In this document: positions 25,401-37,668 of the stretch, one piece after another | Numbering within the stretch: position 1 is the stretch's first letter | Layout: the number at the start of each line of letters is the position of its first letter | Assembly: GCF_025698545.1 (NCBI RefSeq) | Contig: NC_068572.1 | Coordinates: 1,302,001-1,366,000 of the forward strand | Reading direction: 5' to 3' | Source of the DNA: Gossypium raimondii | Taxonomy: Eukaryota > Streptophyta > Magnoliopsida > Malvales > Malvaceae | DNA length: 64,000 nucleotides | Position numbers and translations under genes: made by a program | Notes under the pieces: generated by a model | What the model saw: the letters and a program-made list of their open reading frames with translations, nothing else | Told to the model about the DNA's origin: nothing | Database searches by the model: none

Positions 25401-25984
25401 CGAGGCAAAGGAGTGGAACCTGCAACTGCTGATCTTCCATTCCCAGCAGCAGTGCGACCCCCTCTTTGAAACCTATTCTGATGTGAAGGAGGAAGGTCAT
25501 CATCTGTTCCTGCAGTTGTGTCAGCTCAGAAAGATTCATTATTTAAGTTAAGTTTCCAGGATGCCAGAAGATCTATGCAAGGGTTCAGAAGGAATAATCT
25601 ACCTCTTATTACCAAAAGAAATCTGAGATACAAAAACTTTCATAAAGTTACAAGCTGTTAAATTGTTTCTTGAAATCACTCATTAATAAACATTTTAGAA
25701 CACTTCAAATGACGTAGCAACATGGAGAAAGAGAAACAGATTTGCGAGCAAAAGGGAGCTTCAGCCTTTTGTGAATACAAGCTAACATTAGATTGAAAAG
25801 CAGGTTTCATAACCCTAGATACTTGCTCAATATTAGACAAGGTCCCCAAGGAAAGCCAACCAAGCTAATGAACCAAGTTCTTTTAATCTCACAAATCATC
25901 AAATTTACAAGGAAAAATAAAGACAAACTGAAATAGAACTTTTGAACTCAACTCACCACTGCTATCAGAAAGCGCATAGTCCAT
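22428..25984 (-). CDS. EMSY-like (EML) protein with ENT and Agenet/Tudor domains
   Basis: EML proteins are nuclear chromatin readers linked to plant immunity and seed development. Minus-strand exons are 25984-25957, 25509-25301, 25215-25106, 25004-24767, 24653-24459, 24381-24313, 23494-23249 and 23160-23092. Exon 9 is 23016-22953 spliced to exon 10 at 22556-type acceptor position 22546-22428 (448 residues). Alternatively exon 9 is read through to TAA 22942 (412 residues). The ENT domain is about residues 51-130 ([44 protein letters not shown]). An Agenet/Tudor-like module lies at about 230-290 ([39 protein letters not shown]). An RG-rich basic stretch follows at about 300-340, then a charged helical C-terminal part ([20 protein letters not shown]). 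The start [10 protein letters not shown] is the family start. All exon phases agree. Confidence 0.92.
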
Positions 25985-26083
25985 GACAGCTCCTTCAAAA
26001 TTCAATCTTGACTAAATGCTATGAAAACCCTTTGGTCCAATAGAAGAAACAGAATCAAGGTACCAAATTGTTGAGAAAGATAC

Positions 26084-26963
26084 CTGGAAACAATCAATAA
26101 AAACCCAAAATAGTCATAAATTCAGCTAAATGAAAACATCAATCAGCTAAACTAGCTATAAACTCCCTATTCCAAATCTTGGTGCTACAACAATTAGTAA
26201 CAATTGATTGTGCCAGCTGAACGCAAGATCCTTAAAGTATGCACTGAAAATATCGAGCATAGAAATTATAAGTCTAACTTTTTACTTCAAACCAGCTACT
26301 TGTCACCACTGTCATACTTTTCCTTCTCTCTGTCCAAAAGCCATAGTGCTTTCACTGTTCAACGAGTTAAATTGATGAGGTTTCAGCCTAATGAGTTTGC
26401 CTTCGCTCCTAATTATGCATTAATATGCAAATAATTGAGGTATCAATTAATTGTAACTATTTCTAGTCTACTCCTTTTTTTTGGCTTGTATAAGCACCTT
26501 TGGAAATGGAATTAAATAACATTTTGAAACATTACAAATTTAACTCTTTTTGAAGAAACACGTAATTTTTTACTTTAGCATAGAACAATTATATTAGGAT
26601 TGGCATTGTATTTTAGCCATTTGATAATTGATGATTTTGCTTTTTATTACTTAAACTCTATAGCAACTTGCTTTTCATGAAGCAAAAAGGAAAATAGCCA
26701 ATAACCAAAGAAACATAAATTCAAGCAAATTCGTTGAAACAAAAACCCTAATTCCCAAAAGTATGATCTTAACTAAAGAACATAAATTCAAAGATACAAA
26801 CTTTCTACTGTAATCAAGCTTTACAATTTTTTAACCAGGCCCACCGCCATAAAACTAAAAAAAAATCAATTTCACGTCAAGTTCATCGAAGACAAACCCT
26901 AAATTCACAAAACTACGCTCCTATAATTACTCGAAAGAAAATCACAAAATCTTACAAACTTAC
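26084..26963 (-). other. Probable leader intron of the EMSY-like gene
   Basis: On the minus strand AAAAG|GTAAGTTTG (intron starts at 26963) and TTGTTTCCAG|GTATC (intron ends at 26084) are strong splice signals between the likely transcription start and ATG 25984. The open frames in this interval have no recognisable product. Confidence 0.55.
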
Positions 26964-27379
26964 CTTTTCTATCCAACGCCTCCTATTCCAAGGATGGAAA
27001 GCAAATTATTTCACCAAACATTTCTCAATTTTCAACCAAAATTCACTTCAAACAAGCTGCGAGACCAATAAAATTCAACGAATCTCTTCCAATAGCTAAA
27101 ATCCGAGAAGCTCCAACACCACCAAAAAATACGAAACTTACTCGGATAAAAGTTCTTCGAATCCCAAGCAAAATAAGCTCGCGAAAGAAAAAGTCAATTC
27201 GAAACCGAACACGTTCGGTCAAGGGCGAAACTCCGATGCGAAAATTCAAATTCTGCTTGAAATTCGAGCAAATATTGAGATTTAACGAATTTAAGGAAAG
27301 ATTTGGAGATGAAAATTAGGGATGAAACTAGGGTTTAGAGAGTGAAAAAAAATTTGTGTGACGAGATTTGGTTTGGATT

Positions 27380-27435
27380 GCGAAAGAGAGAGAAAGAGAG
27401 AGAGAGAGTGCGTGTGTTTGAGAGAGGAGAGAGAA
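27380..27435 (-). repeat. GA/CT microsatellite at the 5' end of the EMSY-like gene
   Basis: Interrupted (GA)n on the plus strand, hence CT-rich on the transcript strand. CT-rich tracts like this are common in plant leaders and promoters. Its position about 420 bases before the leader intron suggests the transcription start lies near here. Confidence 0.6.
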
Positions 27436-28896
27436 ACAACGCGGACTTGAAATCTTTTTTTAATTTTTTTAGTTAATAATTCATTTTGAGTTCCGCCCTT
27501 TACGACCATAATTAATGTCGTTTTGATAAAATACAATTTGGACAAACTAGAACCAAAGTCATTAAACTATTAGTCCGTTTATATTTTGGTTACTTAACTT
27601 CAAAATGTTACAAAATAGTCACTGAACTATTTAAAAGTTTTCACTTACGTCACTCAACTGTTAAAATTATTGTTGTATGACCTTTTTTATTCGTACCGCC
27701 AGCACAAAATGAAAGCTTTCATTCTTTTCTACAATTCAATTTTTTTTAATTATAAGGTTTGTTCTTCTACTCATTTACAAGTATTAATTCATTATACCGA
27801 TCGTCGAATATAAAAAATATGATTTAAATTTTAAATTAACAAAATTATAAAAAATAATATATAAATTTTGTCTTGGAATGATAATATTGAGATAGTAATA
27901 TTATAACGTATTGGGTTGAATCTAAATATGTGCATGGATTTTTCTACTTTTTATATAAAATATAATGTTTTGGAATGATAAAATTAATGATTTACCTCGG
28001 ATTTCTTAAATTGGATAAGAAAACACATTTAAATACGCTCGAATTTATATTTCCAGATGCCAATCAAGCTAAAAGTAGTTATCTTAAATTCTAATGACGT
28101 CATCTGTTTGTTAGTATGTTGATATAAATTATACATATAATATGTATGAAAATGTTTAAAATATGAATGGTATATTTAATACTCGAGCTTATTATTTGGA
28201 CAAATGGAAGGGTTTAGTTGTTACAACTTTAATGCATTGTGTAATTTAATCCATGTCAATTTTAAAAGCGAGCAATTAAGGATAATTAATTGCGGTTAAT
28301 ATTTTTCGTCAATTGTGCATATTTTTATTAGTTTAATAACAAAATTAGCCTTTACAGTTTACATGTTTTATCATTTAGGTCTTGATTTAACAAAATTGGC
28401 CTACAACGCTTGCACATTCTGTAAACATTTACATAAAGTATGTAAACATTAATGGCTAAATTTGTTATTATACTAGTCAAAATTATGTACAATTCATGGA
28501 AAACATTAATGTCGTGAGTAAATTGCCTTTTATTGCTCATTTTCAAAATTAACAGAGATTTAATTATTTCAATCTTTTAATCAGGGGTCAATTATTGGTA
28601 AAAAGACCTCTCGAGTCTCTCTCAAATTCGAAATTGAGCAAATTTATTTCTCTAAAAAAATGGAACAATTTAACCCCTGTCAATTTTGAAAGTGAGCAGT
28701 TAAGAATAATTAATTGCAACGTTAATGTTTTGTTATGCATAAATATGATTGGTATAATAACAAATTTAGACCTCAAAGTTTAAACATTTTGTCAATTTAG
28801 TAATGATTTAACAAATTTTAGCTAGCAACGTTTGTATAAATGTGTAAAATGTTGAAGTTGAACTTGTTTAATTTTTTAGAATCTAGACCAATTTGA

Positions 28897-29038
28897 CAAA
28901 ACATGTAAACATCGCAAACTAAATTTATTGTTATACCAATTAAAATTATGTACTGAATATATTAGTGCAAAACATGTAAACATCGCAAACTAAATTTATT
29001 GTTATACCAATTAAAATTATGTACTGAATATATTAGTG
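28897..29038 (+). repeat. Perfect 71-base tandem duplication
   Basis: The unit beginning CAAAACATGTAAACATCGC and ending ATATTAGTG occurs at 28897-28967 and again immediately at 28968-29038 without a mismatch that I can see, inside an older dispersed repeat. Confidence 0.9.
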
Positions 29039-29940
29039 TCGCGGTTAATTGTCCTTAATTGCTCACTTTCAAAATTAATAGGGATTAAATTACTCTGATT
29101 TTTTTAGATGGACCAATTTACTCAATTTCAAAATTGAGAATGTCCGAAGATGTCCTTTTACCTCAATAATTCAATATGAAATTTAAGAGGGGCTACAGAA
29201 GTGCTTATACCATTTGTTTTACAAAAATGTAAAACACTTTTTGGTGCATGTATTCTAAATAGATGATCTAACTTGTGGCCATTATCTTAGCAATTAGCTC
29301 TATTTTGGTACTCGTATCATTTTCTTTCACATTGGTACATGAATGTGTTAATTAAATCCATTTTGGTCATTGAACTTAGATTCGGTCAAAATTTGATGAT
29401 GTGACCAATATTTTTGGAACAATATTAATTAGTTAGTTGGCTCGATGGGACAGAGAACCAATTAATATACTGGTCCGAACTTCAGATAAATGAGTTGAAC
29501 CGATTGAATTAAAAACTGCTCAAAACTAATAAAAAATGGAAAACTTGGACAAAAATTTATAGTTGAACAGGTTGAATCAGTTTAATATATATTTGTGAAT
29601 TTTTATTAGTTTAGCAACTGAACAAAACAAACCGATTGAATCAATAACCAATGGTCTGATTGGTTTGACTACTAGTCCAGTTATTAAAATACTATACGTG
29701 ACACTCTAGGATTGTACCACTTCGTCACTTGAAATATTATATAAATATTTTAAAATTCAAATGATGATGTGACACAATCTCGGAATGCCACATTATCAAA
29801 CTTTAATAATTTTCAAGTTTAGGACCGAAATATATCTAGATGTCAAGTTCGAATACAAAAATGAATCACAAAAAGTATAAGACCAAAATAGATCTAGTTG
29901 CCAAATTCAAGCCCCAAATTTTAATTATCTTTACTTTAAG

Positions 29941-30513
29941 GGTAACTTACACTCGAGGTAACTAAACTATCAGTAAATTTACGTTTTGATAACTTAACTT
30001 TAAAAAGTTACAAAATGGTCGCTCAACTATTTGAAAATTTCCATTTAAGTCATTGGGATATTAAAATCACTGTTGTATGGCATTCTCCATTCACACTGTT
30101 TGCATCAATCAAAAATTTTTCTTCATTTCTCTTTTACGGTTCATTTTTTTCATTAAAAAGTAAATTTGAACGTTACGAATCTACTAACAAAAATTCAAAC
30201 AACTTTCTTTTTCAATATCCAAAATTGACCGTTAGATTAACTTGGATCTAAGGCATGTTTTCCTACTCGTTGTTGGGACTTGGATCTAAGGCATGTTTTC
30301 CTACTCGTTGTTGGGTATTGATCCGCCATATTAGTTGTTGAATCGTCACTTGGAGCTCGCTAATTAAATTTAAAAAAAAAACTAATTTTTTTAATAGTTC
30401 AGTGACTAAAGTAAAAAACTTCGAATAATTAAATATTCTTTTGTAACTTTTTGAAATTGTATGATCAAAACATAAACATACCAATAGTTTAGTGACCTTA
30501 AGTGGAATTTACC
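29941..30513. mobile_element. Foldback element upstream of the SelO-like gene
   Basis: The left arm reads GGTAACTTACACTCGAGGTA then ACTAAACTAT. The reverse complement of the right arm reads GGTAAATTCCACTTAAGGTC then ACTAAACTAT. Similarity continues through GTTTTGAT and AAAAGTTACAAAA. It is about 573 bases long, has no coding frame, and ends some 200 bases before the SelO start codon. A 38-base tandem duplication lies inside. Confidence 0.7.
30240..30315 (+). repeat. Perfect 38-base tandem duplication
   Basis: The unit ACTTGGATCTAAGGCATG... ending GTTGTTGGG occurs at 30240-30277 and 30278-30315 within the foldback element. The copies look identical. Confidence 0.9.
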
Positions 30514-30712
30514 TTATTTTAAACGCAAAAATATTACCTAATAAAATAAAAAATATAAGAATAAAAACGCAAAATTTCAAAATTTCACACGTGTGAAAGA
30601 CTTGGTTGGATAGTAAGGTTACGTATATCCATTAGACCAACAATCAACACACCTCTTTACCTTCTCTCAAAATTTTAAAAGGAAAAAAAATAAAAAAAAG
30701 GAAAAAAGGAAA

Positions 30713-33700
30713 ATGAGATTTCATTTCTCTCCAAAGACACCGCTCTTCTCACTCTCTTCTTCCTCTATCACTTCCCTTTGCCTCCGTCCTTTCCTTCCTT
30801 CTGCCACTAAATCCCCTTTTTACCCTTCCCTCGCATGCCACGTGTCCACCGGCGGCAACCTTCGCATGGACTCGACTTCACCGGATCCCTCCTCTTCCTC
30901 CTCCGTCTCCGTTGACTCCGTCGCCGACGGTTTGAAAAACCAAAGCTTAAGAGAACATGATATCAGTAATAATAATAATATGAACAATGAAAATAAGAAG
31001 AATAATGGTAAATTGAGCCTTGAAGATCTTAATTGGGACCATTCATTCGTTAGAGAACTGCCTGGTGACCCTATAAGCGATTCAATTCCACGTCAGGTTT
31101 GATTTCTACTATTTTATTTTTTCATGTTTTTAGTTTTATGCTTCTTATTTTTTTCTCGGTTGAATTGAAATTTGTTGAAAGTGTTATGTATTTATTTTTT
31201 TTGTGATTCTGTTAGTTTTTCTTTTGCCTAAACTGTTTTATTATTTCAAACTGCAATTTTTTAGTTAACTAGCGAGGAATATCAACGTTTCGTATTAGAT
31301 TTTTATTTTTATTTTTTCTAAGTTTTATGGTGATTTTGTAGGTTTTCCATGCATGTTATACAAAAGTTTTGCCGTCAGCTGAAGTAGAGAATCCTAAGCT
31401 TGTTGCCTGGTCAGATTCAGTGGCTGATTTGCTTGATTTGGATCCCAAAGAGTAAGTATTGCTTTACATTGGATTTCAAAACATAGCAGCGAATGAAGGA
31501 TGAATGGTGATGGGCATCAGGGAAATCTGTATTCCGTATTTAGACCCTAGAAGTAAGTTCAACCAGTTTTAAATTAAAGAAAAATGAAGCTGAAACGAAG
31601 AGATATTTTCTCGGGCATGCCTTTCTACTCATTAAACCCTAAAAACAAGCGCTAGGGTCTAAATTACTTCTAGCCTCATCAAATGGGCATCAAATTTTGG
31701 CTCTTGAAGCGATAACAGTGTCTGGCACTGCCTTTGCTCCCAGGGGCACGCCATGACTACACTGAACTTGCATGTGGGAACTTGGGTTGTATTTCATATC
31801 TGTTTATCATTGAAACTGCTAGATGTAGTATTTAAAAAAAAATAAAAAATTCCCTTGGAATGTTCAAATTTCAACATTTGTATGAAATAATTGATGAAGG
31901 GGAAGGGAGGGGGAGACCGGGGATAAATTTGCAAAGCTAACAGTGATCATGTGCCAATGATTTATGGAGATGTCATGCTATTTCTATATGTGTCTGGTAT
32001 TTTGATATTTTTCTGTACAAACATTGAAGTTCATGTTTTGTTTTTAAAGCTTGTTTTGTGTTTGAAATGGCTTCTTATTTTGTGCTATCTGTGTCATCAT
32101 CTCTAATTTTCTGATAATAGAATTTGAAAGTGAGATGGATTAATTGCCATATATAGGATACATAATCCTATAGAAGGATTAGATTGGAAACGCCTTATGA
32201 ATAGGATTATTTTGAATAAGTTTAGGGCATCTTGTCATGTATGCATGGAAATAAGATAAACTATGATCATTCACTCATCAGCTTTGCATTGTAAGACCTA
32301 ATATATTATCCTATCAAGAAAATTCTCTGTAGGATTAATTCAATGCACATAATCTTGAGAAATTTATCTTTCATGCCTTGGTTTTGATTGTTATTTACTT
32401 CCTTTTTATGTATTCCCGCATTGCATCATGTTATCCATGGGATTAACCGTACAGCTCTTTATCGGTGTTGCAGATTTGAAAGACCAGATTTTCCCTTAAA
32501 TTTTCTGGGGCCTCTCCCTTGGCAGGAGCGTAAGTATTTGTCTTCTGTTCTTTTTACAAATTACTTTCTGCTACTTCCTTAGTCACTCTCCATTTGGTCC
32601 TCTTTGATATTTCCTATGACAGGGTGCCATATGCTCAATGTTATGGAGGACATCAGTTTGGCACATGGGCTGGTCAACTGGGTGACGGCCGTGCCATTAC
32701 TCTTGGGGAGATAATGAATTCGAAATTAGAAAGGTGGGAACTGCAGCTTAAAGGAGCTGGGAAGACGCCATACAGTCGATTTGCGGATGGGCTTGCAGTT
32801 TTACGGAGTAGCATCCGTGAATATCTTTGCAGTGAAGCAATGCATTTTCTAGGAATTCCAACTACTCGCGCTCTTTGTCTTGTGACTACAGGAAAATTTG
32901 TAACTCGGGACATGTTTTATGAGTATGTTCATTGGATTTTGTTTTTTATTAAGATAACCACGGGCTGACAAGACATTTCTTGCATACAATGTATAACTAT
33001 GTAGGGTGTATTTTCAATTATAACTCTTTACATTTTTTACTGCAGTGGCAATCCAAAGGATGAGCCTGGTGCAGTTGTTTGCAGAGTTTCCCAGTCCTTT
33101 CTGCGGTTTGGTTCATTCCAAATACATGCTTCAAGGGGAGGAGAGGACCTTGGTATTGTACGTTCGTTGGCAGACTATGCCATCAGACATCATTTCCCTC
33201 ACATTGAGAACATGAGCAAAAGTGAGAGCTTGTCTTTTAGCACTGGTGACAATGATCAATCAGTTGTGGATTTGACTTCAAACAAGTATGCAGGTAAACA
33301 TTAAGATTCGTTCCCACACGTTGTATGAAGTGTAAACGTCAAGAACAAAGTGAAAGTTGTACTAGTAAAATTTGGATAGGTAAAATATCTAGCGGCCCTG
33401 AGAACTTGATTTCCTATTGCTTTTGGCTTTAAACCCTTTTACATTCAAAAGCTGTAGGATATTCTGATTCTTCCCTAAGTTAACATAGAACATATGACTG
33501 ACTTAACATACTGAGTAAAGGCCTGGTTTCTTGTATGGTGCTGACTTGTGCATCTAGGCCAATGGCGTGTCCACTCCTTTAACTAGTGTCACGATTTGTG
33601 CAAGTGATTGAGACAGGATAGCTTCACTCTTTGCTTCTGGGTCACTGTGAAGCACTTTGTTAAAAAAAATTGTCACTTCTGATCCATGGAGCATAAATTT

Positions 33701-35261
33701 TGGTTTGAAAGCCGAAACCAGATGAGAATTGTCTTGCATTAGGTAAACTAATCCACGTAGGTACATAGAGAATTGAATTTGACTGTGTTGTGGAAGACAT
33801 GAGTGCTTTCTTGCTCCTCCGCTGTGCAATTTTTTGGTGTCCTTTTTGGGGGTGAAGGAAGACAATTAGTCAAGTCTTGCGTATGCCTTTTGCACATATT
33901 GGTAACGATTCTAATATTTACTACTCTTGTTTATGTACAGCATGGACAGTGGAGATTGCTGAGCGTACTGCCTCTTTGGTTGCTAGATGGCAGGGAGTTG
34001 GCTTTACTCATGGTGTGCTGAACACGGACAACATGAGTATTTTAGGTCTCACCATTGATTATGGTCCTTTTGGATTTTTGGATGCTTTTGATCCGAGTTA
34101 CACACCAAATGTTACAGATCTTCCTGGGAGAAGATACTGTTTTGCAAATCAGCCTGATATTGGCTTATGGAATATTGCACAATTTGCCTCAACTTTGATG
34201 ACTGCCAACTTGATAAGTGATCAAGAAGCAAATTATGCTATGGAAAGGTATGTCTGGTTTGTGTTCTCTTTCTTTGCAATAAAACTAAAGTATTCCATTG
34301 TAGACAATCAAATAAGTTGTCCTGCTATACAGGTATGGGGCAAAATTTATGGACGATTATCAAGCAATACTGAGCCAAAAGCTTGGCCTCCAAAAATACA
34401 ATAAACAGCTTGTCAATAAACTTCTTAGTAATTTGGCTGTTGATAAAGTGGATTACACGAACTTCTTTCGAGCACTTTCCAATATCAAAGCAGATCCTAG
34501 CGTTCCAGGTGATGAGTTATTGGTGCCACTGAAAGCTGTTCTGCTAGACATTGGCAAGGAACGCAAGGAGGCGTGGACTAGTTGGGTACAATCCTACATT
34601 CAAGAGGTACAATTGGGTTTTTCCTCATATGAATATGCACATAGATATTAAGGTAAAGGTATCATGGAGGCCCTGTATTAGAAATTGGATTTCTATTGTT
34701 AAAATTTTTCATTAATTTTTGTTGTTAAATTGATTCGTGTATATCAGCATAAGGTACACGCGACACGTCATGTGTTCCTGTCTGGTTATTCGGTCAACCA
34801 TGTAAGTTTTTAACAATACAAATTGATGTAATTTTTAATAGAAAGAACCAATTTGCTCTTTGATTTGATGTACAATGACTAATTTGTCCTTTTTTTAATA
34901 AAGGGAGGCAAAATATAATATGGCTTCTAGAGGGCTTCCATGGTACTTTTACCTCCATATTAATCATAGCCGAAATCTCACAAACTCGTTTTTTTTTTTA
35001 CTGCAGCTTGTTGCGAGCGGCATCTCAGATGAGGAGAGGAAAGCTTCAATGAACTCAGTTAACCCTAAATATGTTCTCAGGAACTACTTATGTCAGAGCG
35101 CCATCGATGCAGCTGAAATGGGCGACTTCGAAGAAGTCCGAAGGCTCCTTAAAGTAATGGAGCGACCATATGATGAACAACCGAGAATGGAAAAATATGC
35201 TCGTTTGCCTCCAGCATGGGCTTATCGGCCTGGTGTGTGTATGCTATCCTGTTCGTCATGA
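30713..35261 (+). CDS. SelO/YdiU-type protein adenylyltransferase, with a one-base frameshift in exon 3
   Basis: SelO proteins are kinase-fold enzymes that transfer AMP to Ser/Thr/Tyr of proteins and act in mitochondrial or plastid redox control. Exons are 30713-31096, 31342-31451, 32474-32529, 32623-32922, 33046-33293, 33941-34247, 34333-34606 and 35007-35261. Landmarks are [17 protein letters not shown] (exon 4), [18 protein letters not shown] (nucleotide loop), [12 protein letters not shown] (exon 5), [10 protein letters not shown] and [11 protein letters not shown] (catalytic and metal loop, exon 6), and [19 protein letters not shown] (exon 8). The Ser-rich N terminus suggests an organelle transit peptide. 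The C terminus ends CMLSCSS, with Cys where animal SelO has selenocysteine. Exon 3 is 56 bases but 57 are needed to join the flanking phases. As read, the frame shifts after ERPDFPL and meets TAA near 32710. Either the allele is broken or the sequence has an error. Without the shift the product would be about 644 residues. Confidence 0.88.
34652..34953. mobile_element. Foldback MITE in SelO intron 7
   Basis: The left end is GGTAAAGGTATCATGGAGGC. The right end reverse-complemented is GGTAAAAGTACCATGGAAGC. The interior has the family words TAACAATACA, GACCAATTTGCTC and CACGTCATGTG. It is the same family as the four copies in NEK introns. It lies between donor 34607 and acceptor 35006 and leaves both intact. 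Confidence 0.75.
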
Positions 35262-36700
35262 GTTTATCACTTAAGGTACGTTATACAAAAATCACAAATA
35301 CCAAAAAAGAAAAAAATGATTGTACCTTCGTATATAATAGTGGAAAAGATTTTTGTTTCCCTTTTCCTCTCCTATATCATAAATTTTAGTAGTGCTTGTA
35401 TACCCTTTTAGGCTTTTATGTTGTATGCTTGTTTATGCTTTGACCATGCCATTATTTCTGATACCTATATAGCCCATTTGTTGTATGTATAACAACAGAA
35501 GCAAGGATTAAATTTAGAATTTAACTCTTAATCTTACCTAGTGTTTTTTTATTTTTTATTTAATGTCTAGAATTACCTATAAATCCTCCTCAATTCATAA
35601 ATAGGAGGATTAAACTTGTTTGAGCGTGATCAAACTCATATCCTTCTACGCTAGCAACAATGCTGATGCTAGTCGAGCTAAGACTTAATCGGCAATCTTA
35701 CTAGTGTAGTAAGCATCAAATTTATGCTGCTTTTGAGTTTATGTGATTTTTTAAGGTGTTTGATATGTGTGTCCGATGTATATCCGGAGATGCATAATTG
35801 CATACGTAGATGTGATCTTAATACATAAAAACATAAAAAAGATGGATATGCTTATTGGATATATATATATATATATATGTAAGTATGTATGTATGTATGT
35901 AATGTATCCGGTATTCATATATGAAATTCAATGAAGAGGTGGCCCAAATTAGATTAGAAGATGATGAGTGATGGTGTTGCAATAGACTGGTTCAAGGGTA
36001 AAGGGTAGGGTTATATATTCAAATATGAAGGATCATTCAGAATTTAGAATTTTAGAGGGCTTAAAAAAATATTGAGTTTGGAAAAAAAATTTAGATTTGT
36101 TTAAAATAAGGTCGAGGTCAACATTTGAAGTGCTTGATTTAGGTCGGTCATATTTATTTTCAACTTGTTTTAGTATTATTTATTCATCTGGATGAAAACG
36201 GAAATGACCCCGACCCAAACGTCCTTATTGGCAATTCTCTGCATCATCATCACCTATTTGGTTTAAAGAATTTGTTTTTAATGTTCTTTTTTATAATTTT
36301 TTTGGTTAAAGAATTTATTTTTAATGGTTCTTTTTATATTTTTAGAATTTATATAGAATTTAGAAAGTAAGTAAATATTATGGTACAATATCAGTGTTTC
36401 ATGACATACTTTCACAAAAGGATGAAAAATGAAAACTATTGTCAAGTTTTTTCTTTTCATCCCTAGAAGTATTGATAAATGTTTCAATTTTAAGTTAATC
36501 TTTCGATTTCAAAATGTTTTAATTGAATTATTAAAGTAATTTAGTTATTAACTAAGATACTAAAGCTGTCAACTAAGATGTTAAATACTAGTTTGAATTT
36601 ATCGTGGAGCGTATTTAAGATATGTAAATAATATTGTAAAAGTATGTGTACTTGTAGCATGAATAATTTGAATTTGAATTATGTCAATAAAATTTAAGAA
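35262..36700. other. SelO 3' flank with simple repeats
   Basis: No gene is seen. It contains the likely SelO 3'UTR, a SINE-like copy (35555-35694), a (TA)n then (GTAT)n microsatellite at about 35858-35900, and AT-rich sequence. The open frame 36278-36487 has no recognisable product. Confidence 0.5.
35555..35694 (-). mobile_element. tRNA-derived SINE-like element, copy 2
   Basis: On the minus strand: GCCGATTAAGTCTTAGCTCG head, A-box-like ACTAGCATCAGCATTG, diverged B box (GAGTTTGATCACG) and the CCTCCTATTTATGAATTG body. The 3' tail is shortened compared with other copies. Confidence 0.55.
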
Positions 36701-36710
36701 ACAATATCTT

Positions 36711-37308
36711 TTAACGACTCATATCTTTGCATACAAGCAATTCATTTATTTTCAAACTAATCCATTGCCTATTTATTATTTGATTGATTAATATTTTGTA
36801 CTGTAATGTGAAGGGTTAAATGTTTTAGTAATTCTTCATTGCTGGATGGATCAAGATAATATTGAATTAGAATTTTAGATTTTTGTTCATCTTTTTTTGA
36901 AATAATATTTTAGGATTTGTAGCAATAACTTTGTACATCTAGTGTACGCTCATTAACTAAAATATATCCATGGTTAACTAATTGATGGGCTTGAGGAATA
37001 GTTGAAGCTATACCTAATCGGAAAAGGATGTTATTCAATCACATTCCAAGTAACTGGAGTAAAACTTGACCTATTGATTTTTTGGTTTTTTTGGTAATAC
37101 GAATGCATTTAAGTGGTTGTCGTTCTGTAAGGCCATAATGAAAATGTAATTTTTGTTTTTCTTGAAAACGAACATAAATTTGAGATTTTTTATTGGGGCA
37201 CGATTGATTTCTAAGATTACTTCCGGTTCTAGGTCTTTTACTTGTTAGTCTCTGTAAATCCTCTATACGATGTATTTTTTTGAAACGAAGCCCTCAGTAA
37301 CGTGACAT
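36711..37308 (-). pseudogene. rps4: Decayed nearly full-length plastid rps4 (ribosomal protein S4) in nuclear DNA
   Basis: Reading the minus strand from ATG 37308, the frame aligns with plastid ribosomal protein S4. It opens MSRY, stop, G-RFKK and continues with [71 protein letters not shown] and, after a small frameshift, LKINELLV, ending TAA at 36711. The length, 598 bases, is close to the usual 606. In-frame stops sit at codon 5 (37296-37294), codon 90 (37041-37039) and codon 133 (36912-36910). By my recollection of the angiosperm protein each is an Arg codon, so CGA to TGA or TAA fits cytosine-methylation decay. Many other residues differ, so the copy is old. No neighbouring plastid genes are recognisable on either side. 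Confidence 0.85.
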
Positions 37309-37668
37309 AAGGACTCTTTATTAATTTAAATTTTATTAAAATTTTATAAATCGAAATTAAAGCTCAACTAAATGAAATGAAATCGACTAAAGGGTTGTAG
37401 TATAAATATTAATGAGATAAATAAATTAATGTGTTTGCAGATTTGATCAGTGTGTTTCGGATTAATATAATATTATATTAAATAGATTTTAATTAGAATG
37501 CTTTAAATTTTAAAATATAGATTATAGTTTATGATAAAATTAATCAAAATTATAATATTTGCATAAACAATTGTTTATTATTACAATTTATAATGGCTTT
37601 ATTTAATGTACACTAATAGCATAAAAAATTAAAAAAAGGTAATAACAAAACCAAAAATCAAAAATGAA

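Larger units (their letters stand above)
27550..30650. other. Repeat-rich divergent spacer between EMSY-like and SelO genes
   Basis: No gene supported. It contains a partial foldback (about 27560-27720), a large repeat with inverted arms around GGACCAATTT / TTAATTGC motifs (28200-29170), a 71-base tandem duplication, remnants of the GGTT-rich MITE family (29440-29700) and a foldback element at 29941-30513. Confidence 0.55.

Noticed and set aside
32674-32913. Antisense open frame in SelO exon 4
   Set aside because: Exactly opposite the conserved GGHQFG to RDMFY coding stretch; a shadow.
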